This document shows, piece after piece, positions 1-11,097 of a DNA stretch of 64,000 nt. Location of the stretch: contig JADNRV010000061.1 of NCBI GenBank assembly GCA_015499995.1, positions 62,001 through 126,000 of the forward strand, written 5' to 3'. The notes beneath the pieces are model-generated. The model ran no database searches. It saw only the letters and a list, made by a program, of their open reading frames with translations, and was not told the DNA's origin. Each line of letters starts with the position of its first letter. The first letter of the stretch is position 1. The translations under genes were made by a program, and so were the position numbers. This stretch comes from Flammula alnicola. Lineage: Eukaryota; Basidiomycota; Agaricomycetes; Agaricales; Strophariaceae.

Positions 1-714
1 CTATCCCAATTGCAGGCTTCTCGTAAACAGAGTTCATGACATGAAGGCGGTGTTTGCGAGCTTGGGGGTGCGGTTTTCCGGAAGAGAATTCAAAGAAGGC
101 GAGCTCGATATCAAATGTCGTACGACCGCCTGGGACGATGTGTGGAGTCCTGAAGAGGTATCGTCAGCGTAAAGCCGTCCAAAACACAAAAGCCAGGAAG
201 AAGAGAAAAAAATGTAAACAGAAAGCAAGCGATAAAAAAACGTACGTAGTAACAACAGCAATCAAATCATGCTCATACACACAGAGACCCATATCAATGA
301 TCATTCGGCCCACATCGATCGTCTTCCACTCCGCCTCCTCTTCAGCATGGCTGGGCAGTCGCACATAGTGCAATGCCCTCCGCGTTTGATCTCCCAACAG
401 GTACACTCCGCCAGTGAGGTCATAGATCCCCGACGGGCTATGTTTCACCGGTATGCTCGCGGTGAAGTTGGGTCTAAGCACGGCCCAGGCCTTCTCCCCT
501 GCTTTGAGTTGCGCAAGCTTGGTAGACACCGGAAGAACAGAGCAAGGGTTGTCCATCGCTTTCGCCCCTATCAGGGCGACATGGTATTGGAGCGCAATGC
601 TCCCGCGAATGACGCTCAGCAAGTACCTGCATGCGAGCTCGCAAGCGACTAGGTCCGTCGGGAGAGGTGGCCAAAGATCTGGACGACAAGTTCTGGAGGT
701 AGATCAAGGAGCAT
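1..714 (-). CDS. F-box protein, partial (runs off left edge), one frameshift
   Basis: The start is ATG at 714 and opens an F-box (residues MLLDLPPELVVQIFGHLS), as in mushroom F-box families that recruit substrates to SCF ubiquitin ligases. The middle part carries the block VGRMIIDMGLCVYEHDLIAV, frequent in these families. An intron at 245-150 (GTACGT...CAG, 96 nt) joins it to an exon reading FDIELAFFEFSSGKPHPQAR, which stays open to base 1, so the C-terminus lies outside the window. Between the F-box and the rest the frame moves by one base at 660-662: three C (coding strand) where four would keep LSPTDLVACELACR open. Either a consensus error or a young pseudogene. The family assignment is firm; the target is unknown. 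Confidence 0.75.
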
Positions 715-1439
715 TGGGGTATTGGGTTTGTCAGATGGCCGAGCAGAGAGCCGTGGTGGTCGTTCTGGATAAAAAAGAAAAATACGTTGTAATGGTGCCA
801 AAGATATACCTGTCACGCACCATTCGGGAAATTTATCTTATCTTATCAGTTAGCCCCTGAGGCCTGGGCCTTCGAAGTCGCACAGAATTGGATTACACAA
901 ACTTGGAGCTGCTTGCCGACAAAACGACAACTAGAGAGGCAAATTCAGCTACAGCGGTGAAGAGAAAAGAGTTGATGATAGTAACCTCTGGCGCGCGCCA
1001 AGTATGCCAACCCCGCGTACTTTCTTGGGCCGCATTCTGCTCTCGTTGAGTGCCACTGCCAGCTTCAGTTCTCTACCTCAATTAAAACACCGCCTGTCGC
1101 TTTATCGTATACGGAATGGTCCAATGTAAATCCCAGCAAGATCCCATTTGCCGTCTTGGAGGCGCTCGACGACAGACATACGGCAATGATGCAGATATTC
1201 TAGTCTCAACGTCCACAAGTGGACGATCTCGGTACGAGACTACAGATATTCCATACTTTTGCTATTCAATTCTTTGGTATGTATGCAACAAGAAAGGGAG
1301 AATTAATAAAAAAGCTACAAAAGCAACAGCGAGGTCCCCACCATACGACGCATGAACGCGGGAGGATATCATATATATACATATACAAGAGGAAAGAATA
1401 TCCCTCATACCGAAGGATATCCCACCACCGGTCAATCGC
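715..1439. other. Intergenic stretch, no gene seen
   Basis: This lies between the start of the F-box gene and the 3' end of the thiolase. It should contain the F-box promoter and the thiolase terminator. The short open frames here have no recognisable domain or splice-linked continuation. AT-rich runs occur around 1365-1390 (repeated ATATAC). Confidence 0.4.
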
Positions 1440-2827
1440 TTACTGCTCGCTAACGAACACGGCAGCCATACCCATACCCGAGCCAATGCACATGCTCGTC
1501 ACGAACACCTTTCCGCCGGTCTGCTTGGCGATGTTCAAGCCCGTCGCAACCTGTCGGGCACCCGTGCATCCGAGCGGGTGGCCAATGGCAATAGCACCTC
1601 CGTTCAGGTTGACCTTCTCGAAGGGGATGCCGAGGTGCTGCACGCTGAATACGGCCTGGCTGGCGAACGCCTCGTTGATCTCGTAAAAGTCAACGTCGTC
1701 TTTGGAGATATGGGCGAGGTCGAGTGCGCGGGGGATGGCGAAGGCGGGGCCGACACCCATGATGCGTGGGGGAACACCGATGGTTGCGGCGGTCACAATT
1801 TTGCCGACGATGGGGAGGCCAAGGCGCTTGGCAACGGAGCGGCGGGCGAGGATCACGGCCGCGGCACCGTCAGATACTTGAGAAGCATTACCTGAAGGCG
1901 CGATATATCAGAATGAGAGAGAATAAACTGAGACAAGGAGTTGCTTACCAGCATGTGTTGAGCCGTCCTTAGAGAAAGCGGGCTTGAGCCTGCCCAAGCT
2001 CTCAGCGGTGACACCATCCCGGATACCATCGTCCTGGTCGACGACGATCGTTGTCTCCTTCTCTGTCTTGGGGTCGATCCATTTGGCGGTGATGGGGACG
2101 ATCTCAGCCTTGAACTTGCCAGCCTTGTTGGCAGCAGCAGCCTTCTGGAAGGACTTGGCGGCGAACTCATCCTGGACCTTGCGGGTGATACCGTATTCCT
2201 TGGCAACGTTCTCGGAGGTGATACCCATGGGCAGCAAGCAGTCCTCGGCGTCTTGGTTTTCAAGGACTTCCTCAGAAATGTCGGGTGCAGCGCGGGCTCC
2301 AAAGCCGTTCGTCATCGATTCAACACCGGCACCTGCATGAAATCCAAGCAATAAGCAAAAATTCGCAGATTCTATACCAACATCACGCACCGATACCGAT
2401 ATCAATCTGGCCTGCGCGGATCTGGTTCGCAATTTGGTTAATGGCGGTCAAACCAGACGAGCATTGACGGTTGACGGTGTTGATGGAGGTCTCGACGGGG
2501 ATACCTGCATGGAGGGCTGCCATGCGGGCGGCAGAAGCACCTCCACCTGGGGGAAGCACATTGCCAACGGCGATATCCTCAATGAGCTTGGGGTCGAGGT
2601 TGACCTTCGAATAGACCGCGCGGAGGACATGCGAGAGGATAAGCTCGGGTTTGGTGTCTTTGAAGCCACCTTTCTTTCCCTACAAAATCGTGAGCAACCT
2701 TGCAAACGACCTTGGAGCGTGAAAAGCTCACCCTCGTGATGGCAGAACGAACGGCGGAGACAATGACAACGTCGTTGTCGTGCTTCTGCAGAAGAGCAGC
2801 CTTTCCAGACGAAATTTGTGTAGACAT
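1440..2827 (-). CDS. POT1: 3-ketoacyl-CoA thiolase, peroxisomal type (acetyl-CoA C-acyltransferase)
   Basis: This enzyme cleaves 3-ketoacyl-CoA with CoA to release acetyl-CoA, the last step of beta-oxidation. Four exons read cleanly: 2827-2732, 2679-2391, 2332-1949 and 1891-1440, with introns of 52-58 nt. Thiolase signatures are in order: NRQCSSGLTA with the acyl-enzyme cysteine, NEAFASQAVF, GGAIAIGHPLGCTGAR with the catalytic histidine, and CIGSGMGMA with the second catalytic cysteine near the C-terminus. The length (about 405 residues) is normal and no frame break was found. The N-terminus contains KAALLQKHD, which resembles a PTS2 only loosely, and the C-terminus SEQ is not a PTS1, so import may depend on a divergent signal or the protein may be partly cytosolic. 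Confident for the family; peroxisomal location is inferred from the family. Confidence 0.95.
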
Positions 2828-3277
2828 TTTGGAGAGGTGTGGTGGTGGATGGATGAGAAGAAACGAATTCGGAGCTTTGCTTTATAAACAGGTTATCACA
2901 GTTGCCGGACTAAATCACATGTTCAATTCTCGTGTCAGCTTCGTCGGACACGCTCAATAACCGCGAACTGCACCCCTAACCCCAGAAAATCTTTCGGTTG
3001 TAAATCTGTGCTTCACCGTTCAACTCCGTTTCGTACTCGTGCTCCCCGTGGGGGAGAAGGGAACGGGGATGGATAATGAAAATTCACATGAAAGCACCGC
3101 TGACCCTAACCTGAGCTCAGACTGACAGGATCCTTCTTATGGTCATTGCCACGTGCTTTCCCCTCTTGTCGCTCTCTTCCGACGCTCTCTTCCTCTCTTC
3201 CAAGTTCCAAGTTCCAGGACAGAGCTTTATTTTAACTTTTCCATAAGCATCTGATTTCGAAGTCGCCGAACTCAAAC
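2828..3277. promoter_or_regulatory. Upstream region of the thiolase gene
   Basis: About 450 bases before the thiolase ATG with no gene. It contains pyrimidine-rich CTCTTCC repeats (3166-3203, forward strand), which are purine-rich on the gene strand. I see no certain operator; promoter function is inferred from position only. Confidence 0.4.
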
Positions 3278-3475
3278 CTACTCAAACCTCCGAGTCTTAA
3301 TAACTTGAAAACACGGCATCGAAGACAGAAAACGGTTGTTCGAAACCGTCAAGCCTCCATTCACTATCGTCTCAAGCCAAATCGGACCAGACCAGGCCAT
3401 CCAGCTACCCATGCGCCATTGAGATGATGCATCCTCGAAACTGTTCGTGACGGCTCGAAGAATATAAAATAGCAC
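3278..3475 (-). pseudogene. C-terminal remnant of a wax-synthase-domain acyltransferase
   Basis: The minus frame reads FYILRAVTNSFEDA ... WMAWSGPIWLETIVNG. It aligns with the end of the acyltransferase at 7093-8359 (FFVLQAVAITVEDV ... CWFAWSSPIWFETLIRG). Only this last part of the protein is present; the upstream membrane segments and the catalytic histidine region are missing. It sits directly downstream of the broken F-box/LRR gene on the same strand, so it is probably a leftover from an insertion or duplication. No function is expected. Confidence 0.7.
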
Positions 3476-3658
3476 GATCTGGTTGAAATTATTAAGGCGC
3501 TGAAATTTTCGAAGAAGACCACCCCGACATGAAACACCCTCTATTAATATTGAACACCTGCAGAGAAATCCCGACCATCAGGACTTGAGTCGATATTCCC
3601 AAACGTCGCAGCACAAGGCACATATGTTGCACTGTAGGACCATTACACAATATCAGGC

Positions 3659-5157
3659 CTAACTGACGCTTGCAGCTGGCTGCTGCCTGAGGCGAAGAAG
3701 ATTGGGAAGGTGCGCAGCAGTTTCCTGTAAACAAGCCTACAAAAACTGTTACGCGCTGATCGACTGTTTATTGGAAGGACGGAACATGTACCTCGACACC
3801 TAGGCTATGCGGCGAGTGGACATCAATGGACACTGTCAACTCTTTCAACTGTGTGCATTTGAGGATTGCCTCTCCGTAAGATTTGTCAAAGCACCATCGG
3901 TCCCCAGATATACCGCCAAGGTGCAATACCTCCAGCTTTCCCGCAATATTGGGGAGAACATTGCAGAAAAATCGGGTGGCAACGATATCGGTCTCCACGG
4001 TACTGGACTCGGATTTGCGCAAGTCGCTACTATCGAATATAACTTCTCGGATTCCTTCATAGGAGGACAGATAATCAAATAACTCGTCTTCAACATCGAG
4101 GATATGAACGTTGACCTTTTTCAACCGAATGCCCTCCATCCCCAGCGTTTTCCATATCGTAGGAAACGACAAGTCACGGTTGGATGGAGGTAAATTGAAG
4201 TGAATCGACAAAGATTCCAAGGAACGTAGGTGGTACAAGGTGGGTTTGTCCAGGATTATAGGCACATTCTCGAGGGAGAGAGATTTCAATCTCATGCGCG
4301 GTCGACCCATCACCTTAGGCAAGAAATTGTGAAGTGTTGGCATCATATTGGCCTTCGCGTTGTAGAAGTTACCCATAATGATGGATAGATTGGCTAGGCC
4401 AGGGCTATTTTCGATGACGGCCGCTAGTTCCTTGCAATTAGCCACTACGTTTGCGAAATCAAAGCTAAACTTGGATAGCCTCCGATGTGTAGGCTGTGGA
4501 GACCAGCCATATTATGGACCATGATTTAGGATATTCTCCTTCAGACATAAAAGAGATAGAAAGGTCGGGATGTGTCGAGTCGATACAAACTTGGAAACGG
4601 CTTCAAATGTTTCATCATAAACACGCCATCTGCAAGTTAATTTAATCATATGGAAGTTGGTCCGACAGTCCAATATTGACCGTACTACTCACGAAAGAGC
4701 CCGCACATTTTTCAGTTCCGACAGTGCAGCAGAAAGCGCGACTGGTAAGTCTTTACTTTGGCGACGGCTTCTTAGACTCCAGTAAGACGTGTATGTTCCA
4801 CCCCAGCCTGAGGGTGGAGCCGAGAGGTGATAAATGGACACCGTACGAACATAATCAGTAGCTCTGGTCCTGTGTTCTGCATAGGCCTTCAATTTATCCA
4901 CTGTAGGGTGGAAACTTGAAATGTCTGTGGCTACGTTGATTGACAGATGCGACAACGCGAGAGGCTCGACGGCACAGCATATTTCACGGCAGACAAGTCG
5001 CAGAGTCCTGTTATATTTTAGGTCGAGCTATGTTAAATCAGATTAGTGCTTGCCAAGTCGGCCATATCCTCCCCACTGAAAAAAGCCAGGGTTGTCATGC
5101 ATACCTTGGAACCTATCTCATGTATAGTTTCTGGGCAAGGGAAAGTATATCAGCCAT
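3659..5157 (-). pseudogene. F-box/LRR-type protein, multiply frameshifted copy
   Basis: This is a paralogue of the genes at 41401-42944 and 14680-16491. Exon 1 starts MADILSLA and should continue PETIHEIGSK, but one C is missing near 5134. Exon 2 (5027-4693) reads LDLKYNRTLRLVCREICCAVEPLALSHLSI across its length. Exon 3 needs extra bases near 4566, 4508 and 4478 to keep the frame that leads into the leucine-rich part (LRSLESLSIHF, LKKVNVHILDVEDELFDYLSSYEGIREV). A last exon follows an intron of about 50 nt and ends at 3659. Each repair is one base in a short homopolymer. With four breaks in 1.5 kb I call it a probable pseudogene. Members of this family are presumed ubiquitin-ligase adaptors; the substrate is unknown. 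Confidence 0.75.
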
Positions 5158-5537
5158 TGAGGAGATCGTCGGCAGGATAGTATGGACAATGGACTCAAAC
5201 ATACGGAACAGCTTTCGCCATCGTAAGACTTTTCCCATGTTTTGACGTCACAGCCGGAACAATATCTGCCTCATTCGTTCACTATAGGACCATCGATCAC
5301 TGGTCACAGGCCGCACTATTGCTTGCTCTGTCGTTCTTCGAAAGACGACTATGTTGGAAGGCACCAATCTTCTGAGGAGCTGCCGGAATCTTAAGCTCGT
5401 GAAGGAGAGACCGAAATCCATAATAGCGTCGTTAGTGACTGTCCAGAAATCGGATTTACTGGCGTGTACTGGCAATTAAGATGGATAGAAAAATGTCCTA
5501 AAATTAAAAATCATCATCATAATCCAAGGTTCGTTGT

Positions 5538-6101
5538 CTATTTCAGGAGCGCAAGGGCTATACAGAAGCCAAGTGCAATGGTAATCATCGAGATCATGGT
5601 CCCTGCTGACGAACCGCCTGCAGCGCCGCTGCTGGAGCCGATATCACTTGTATCCGTGGTTGTTGATGTCCATACGCTGAGCGTACACACAGCAACTGGA
5701 CTGATGAGATTGCAGACTCCGGAAAGAGTGGGTTGGACGGTGTCGGCCTCGTTGACATAATACATTGACGCGATAGAGGGGCCTTGTATCACGGTCGCTA
5801 GAAGATGCCTATCGACTCATATTTTGGGGAGTGTTAATAAGGGATGGAGAACGCACCTGGTCCGGGAGTCGCAATGCCTGTCTCTGGACCATCGATCAAC
5901 GCAAATGTTGTGCTCCCCCTGTAGTCCCGATGACGCTGGCCGTCAAAGGGATTTGTCCCATTCAAAAGGAACATAGACAAGGACTTGCTCTTGGGAAACG
6001 ACCACTAAATTGTGATTCAATGACAAGCTTCGCACCGAGAAAGAACCATGGAAATTCGTACCCGCAATAAAAGCAGCCGCTAAAAACAACACCGCAAACA
6101 T
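5538..6101 (-). CDS. Small secreted, probably surface-anchored protein (unknown family)
   Basis: The proposed ATG at 6101 opens a hydrophobic signal sequence (MFAVLFLAAAFIAG). The body includes NPFDGQRHRDYRGSTTFALI, then an intron with donor GTGCGT near 5852, then ATVIQGPSIASMYYVNEADT. The C-terminus has a Ser/Gly/Ala-rich linker followed by about 17 hydrophobic residues (MISMITIALGFCIALALLK), the layout of a GPI-anchored or tail-anchored wall protein. Two single-base frame changes are needed in exon 1, near 6040 and 5985. I do not recognise the family. Secretion is inferred from the two hydrophobic ends. Confidence 0.5.
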
Positions 6102-7092
6102 TATGCTAGGGCGTGAACGGCTTCAAGTTTTGAAGAAAGCAGCAGTAAATGTTCGGCACTGACGGGACTGGATATTAGGAATAAGTGTTTGTGTCTTGGA
6201 GATGGCCGTTAAAGAGGGAGGGAGGGAATATTTGGACTGGCGGATGTGCCTTGGCCTCATTGCAAATCCTTGTCAATCCCTGTACGCTGTGTTTGACAAG
6301 AGGTCGGCGCTCAGTATTCAGAGCGGCCCAACCTGAAATTCCCGAAGTTTACACAAGGACCGAGACAATTTCACGGAAGTCTTTGATGTGTTGAGAACCT
6401 TCAGTAACGCATAGAAACAGAAGAGCTTGGAAGCACTGAGCTCTACATCGAGGGAAAGCGCCCGAAAGACAAAGGAACCACTGGCAGGAAAGTTTTCCGT
6501 ACACCACCAAGACAAGGCCGCAAGACCTAGGTTAGGGTAATACATACGTAATACGGATCATTACCATCATCGTCGGCTTCTTGTCCAGTTTACATAACGC
6601 GCTCGCCGCTCAGAAATTACATCGGCAAGAAAATCGCTGGACATATTCATGCAAAGCTGTCCTGAAGAAACATGTTTTTCTCAATGTGGTGGTTCATCCA
6701 GATACATATAATTTCCAACAACACTCTAACACTGAATTTTGGCAGGCCCATCGTTGCTGCGGTCCATCCCTCGATGGCCTCGGAAGGTAAATTTATCTTG
6801 ATATATGGCGGAGAATAATTCAACTAATGGCTTCATTCTTTGTAATGTCTAGTTGTTACGCTGGGGAGATAGGACTTTGTCCATTGATTCATTAACTGTA
6901 TAAGCAGTCGAAGCATGACGAGATTACTATCCGAGTCTACCATCAGGTCTAAACCTTCGAGTACAGATTGCTTTTAATTATAAATCTTCCCTCGCCAAAT
7001 GTTCGTTGCATCCTCCTTTCACGAGGACCGGTAAACCAGTTTTAACCAATCAATGGCATTTAAAGCTAGAATGCCTAGATATGACACTAGAG
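6102..7092. other. Intergenic stretch, no supported gene
   Basis: Short open frames at 6185-6394 and 6318-6545 show no domain or splice continuity. The region separates the small secreted protein from the 3' end of the acyltransferase and probably holds the promoter of the former. Confidence 0.35.
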
Positions 7093-8359
7093 TCAAGATT
7101 TGAAGAATATTGCGTCAAAACATGAGTATGGTGGTCTAAACTCGATCAACCGTCCTCTAATCAGAGTCTCAAACCAAATCGGACTGCTCCATGCAAACCA
7201 ACATAAAATCCATAAATACCCAACCAGCCACGGCACCTTCTTAATGCCAAGCTTCTTTCCTGTACCAATAACGACGTCCTCGACTGTAATCGCGACTGCT
7301 TGGAGAACAAAAAATACGATATTTCTGGTGAAAGAATGGATGCTATGGGTGGCCGCGAAGTCGCCAGTGCCGTGGGCCAGGCCTGAAACAAAAAATGCCG
7401 TATAAAGCTGCACATATGCAGAAGGAAACGTTCCCTTCTGAAGATGAAGCACAGTATAGGCGAGATATTGTCCATGGGCGGAAACCATCTAGGTCGCAGA
7501 CCGCGGGCGCTTAGCAGCAAATTATTAATTTGCAAGATTAAAATTGACGTACTCGACGAACGGATTGGTGCCATGTTCTCCTGCGCATTGCAAAGAATCA
7601 GAAGAGTCGAGGAATATTACTGAGAACGATGGCATTACATACCCCCAGAATTTCCGAACGGTGGTAGTCTCTGCAAGGGGGCCGAACCACTCAGGCCATT
7701 CACTTGGCTGGGATTGCCCCATAGAGGTACTAAGCACAGAGGCCAGGATGTAGCTGAATTGCATGAAGGTATATATTGCCGACCAATACACCATGACGTT
7801 CCATGCTTGCCATACGAGTCCATGTGTACCCATCTCCTCGTGTAGCGAGTCATCTTGGCTGAAAGCGGCATTATGGCGCATGTAAAATGCCAATGCGTCA
7901 TTCAGGATATAGTAGAACGCTTCCCGCTTTAGTTGCGACTTGACAAACGACCATCCAGTGAGGGAAGAGCGCCGAAGGCCAGGCGCCTCCCATGACCAGT
8001 TAACTCCACGAGAGTTAAAGATGAGGTCCATCGCCCATTTCAACCTTGCGTGCAGCGTAAAACCCCAGCTCATACGCAGGTGTTCTCTGTCCTATCTTCC
8101 GGAGTTGTAGTTGGGGCTCACTCAAAAGAATGAAATCGGAAGCCTCCCCAAGAAACAACGAATTCAGACCGAATTGGTACGCAATGATCGGCAGGAGGGT
8201 AGTGTTTGAAGGAAGGAAGAGGATGGAACCATAAATGATGCAGAGCAAGGGGAAAAATAATCTGCGACTGGATGATGGTCTGGCGACGACAGCGAACACG
8301 AAGATGGCATAGAAAAGAAGGATTCTGAAGGTATTAGATTGGAGGCTTGATACATTCAT
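7093..8359 (-). CDS. Wax-synthase-domain membrane O-acyltransferase
   Basis: A multi-pass membrane protein of the wax synthase/MBOAT-like class common in mushroom secondary-metabolism loci. Exon 1 (from 8359) begins with hydrophobic helices and contains SDFILLSEPQLQLRKIGQ. The next part has RGVNWSWEAPGLRRS and ends RKFWG at an intron with donor GTATGT near 7646. It resumes RTWHQSVRRVRQF and continues to LYTAFFVSGLAHGTGDF and the C-terminal VPWLVGYLWILCWFAWSSPIWFETL. HQ in the first block and SGLAHG match the conserved catalytic region. At least one frame change (four T instead of three near 8047) and probably more in 7480-7560 interrupt it. Substrate not predictable. Relics of the same family lie at 3278 and 34580. 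Confidence 0.75.
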
Positions 8360-8644
8360 ACTGTGCGGAGCAGCAAAGTTGATTTATGACAAGTCAAGCT
8401 GAAAGTATGAAATTTATATATGAAATGTGAAGAGATACGTTGACGTTAGACTTGAGTAATAAGTACAATCGTGGGCGGTTGATACGCTTATGCGGCATGA
8501 TGATAGGTCTAGAAGCACATGACATAGATGATCCAAGTATTATATTCCCAGCCGCGATATATAATCGACATCCATGAGAACAGCTTCATCGGGGCGAGGA
8601 ACATCCCCCCGGACAAAACGATGGGTTCTCGAAATTGGCTTTAC

Positions 8645-10614
8645 TCAGATACCAATGCTGGTCTGCACACTACCTTGAGGCACGCTCGGCAAGGTAACCC
8701 GGAACACTAGGAATTGATTATCAACATCAATGCCTGCGTCAAACGGTACTCCCAGCGATACGCCATGGGTGCTGAGGAAGTCATTGTCCGACTATATTAT
8801 GAATATCGGTAAGTAAGCAGTATAAGTAAAAGGTAGATTCAAGATAAGGATGTCGACGCACGGCTGTGATCAAGAAATAGTCATCGGGAACGCAGAGTCG
8901 CCAACCGGCGCTAGGGCAAGAGATTCCCATTTCGCGTCAATCAAAGTCTCGTCGTCGGGAGATCCTAACCTTCGGTTTAGCATGATGTTGGCTAGAGATA
9001 AAGAGCTTTTTTTTTTGCGCACCGTTATGGAGCCAAACCTCGCCAGTTGTGTATCGTCCACGAAGTTTACGAAAGAGACATATGTAGCGGCGATAATCCC
9101 TTGGTAAGCTTTCCTTTACTTGCAATTGGGTTGGCCGGAGAGTCAAATTTGGTGCCGTGGATATCAGTCGCGCCCGTTATAGAGAAGAGATCTGCTTGTC
9201 TTGAATTTGCGTTAATTTATAGCGCCACAGCTCCAGGCAGAAAACGAATGATATCTTACTTATACCCTGAATTGTTATCATCTCCGCCCCTTCCATCCCC
9301 ATCTCTCGACAGTGCCAAAAACACCCCAGACCCCAAAAAGTGAATCTCACTGCATGCTTCAGTGTTGCCTTTACTACTTTGTGGAAGAGGAACCACCCAT
9401 TCGCCTATCAGAGGGACGCTGCCAAGCGGGTTGGAGACATCGTAAGCAAGGAGGCGAGTGAAGCGCGAGGTACTTTTATCATCACCGCCGTCCTGTATTG
9501 TAGCTGATTGGAGCATTGCATAAAGGCTGTTTGTAGTTGGATCGAGTGTGAGGCCTTCGAAACCTGGGAAAAAAAAAGATGGGATTCAATGGTGGTAAAA
9601 TAATCAGTAGCAATCGAATGATGTACCTTGGTTGGACGCGCGGCCAGTATCAGGGTCATCTAAGGAGGTAAAGTCTAAGCTGCCAGAGACTTCCGGAAGA
9701 ATGGCGCTTGGGGGCTGGATCGTCTGAATCAAATTTCCAGCAGCACTGAATCGATAGATATATGGCCCGTATTCGTCGCTAAGCCAGTATCTGTCCCCAA
9801 GAAATCATCAGCTCTTCCAGTGTCACGTCTCTTCCACGGGGATTTGATTAGACGTACGACCCATCCGCATTCAAAATTATACCCTCGATATCTAGAGTCA
9901 AATGCGGCTCACTGCTTGACGCAATTGGCATTTGTGGGTCCGCGGTTGGCGCTGTCGGGAATCCACTTTGTGCCGGCCGAATCGCAGCAGGGTCGAGGCC
10001 ACTAGTTTTGGTATTGTTGCGCTCAAACTCGAGGATAGTGTCGACGTAAGAAATCTTGAACGTTTCCTGTGCGGTCGTGAAATTGAGGTTGGCAGAGCTT
10101 GCATAAGGGGCCAGCGTAAACTGGAGCTCATGACGGCGGGCTTGATAGTCTACTGTGCCGTCTCTGCAGAGGAAACGGGATCAATATTGGACTCGTGGTC
10201 CGCGATATTCATGTAGGTCGGAGGACTTACACATTGAATCCTCGATCAGGATGGACGACCAAAGTTCCCGTAAACGTCCCATCAGTGTGCGCAGCCCAAG
10301 TACCGCGTTTAATGGCGATGGCACTTCCGATCCCACCAATCGTGTCTCCTGTCGATTCAAGGAAATCGGAAGGGATAAGCCCGAAGCCTACCAAACCCTG
10401 TTCACATCTCTGGAGTCAATATAATCTCAACGGAAGTGCGTGGGGGCAGACATACCTTGTTGACATAGGTCAGTCCACCCAGTGTCACAGATACAGCCGC
10501 AGAAGCAGCCGAGGAAACTGGGGTCGCATCCGTTCCTTCTATCACAGGAACGGAGATAACGGAGTCAACCAGGAAGGCTAGGAGTAATAGAGGAGCTGAT
10601 AGTGCGTACATCAT
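8645..10614 (-). CDS. Secreted phytase-like (esterase-like) domain protein
   Basis: ATG at 10614 (or the adjacent ATG at 10611) starts a signal peptide (MMYALSAPLLLLAFLVDSVIS). Exons follow with YVNK|GLVGFGLIPSDFLESTGDTI, the opening of the phytase-like beta-propeller (PF13449 type), then DGTVDYQARRHELQFTLAP, EGIILNADGS, YWLSDEYGPYIYRF, FEGLTLDPTTNSLYAMLQSA, GWVVPLP-type strands, DAKWESLALAP and the final DNDFLSTHGVSLGVPFDAG. The stop is at 8645. Each exon joins in the expected order by short introns. These proteins are usually extracellular; enzymatic activity is not established for most of them. An A-rich run codes VRKKKSS near 9010 and could be misread. Good confidence for the family. Confidence 0.85.
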
Positions 10615-11097
10615 ATAGGACACAAAAGTTCTCGTTATCAGATATCTGTAAGGTGCATTATATAGACTTTCCTGCTCTTGCAGAATCACGCATGACGTCG
10701 ACATAGCATCAAGGTGCGTTCTGATTCCAGTCCCCCTTCGATCCTTGAGCACAATATTAGAAATTACCGATGACGTATCCATGTGGTAGAAGTGCCCTAG
10801 CTTGAGTTCGTCATGCCGGTCGATAGAAAATAGGCATTGCTCAGTGCTGGGAATTCGGGAGCACGAGGAACTGGAAGCACGTGCGTAACTCTTGAGAAAA
10901 TCTTGTGGTATTTATCTGATTATGATTAGGTTCATAATGATTGTTACATCTATTCTGCAACGGTGAGTCGTTAGGAATAACTTGCTTGACATGTCGGAAT
11001 GATGGCCAAAAATACCAGTTACTCACTGGAGCCCAAGCCGTTAATATACCACAAGGGTGCCGTCGGAGAAACCGAGAAACGCCAGAGTATCGTCATA

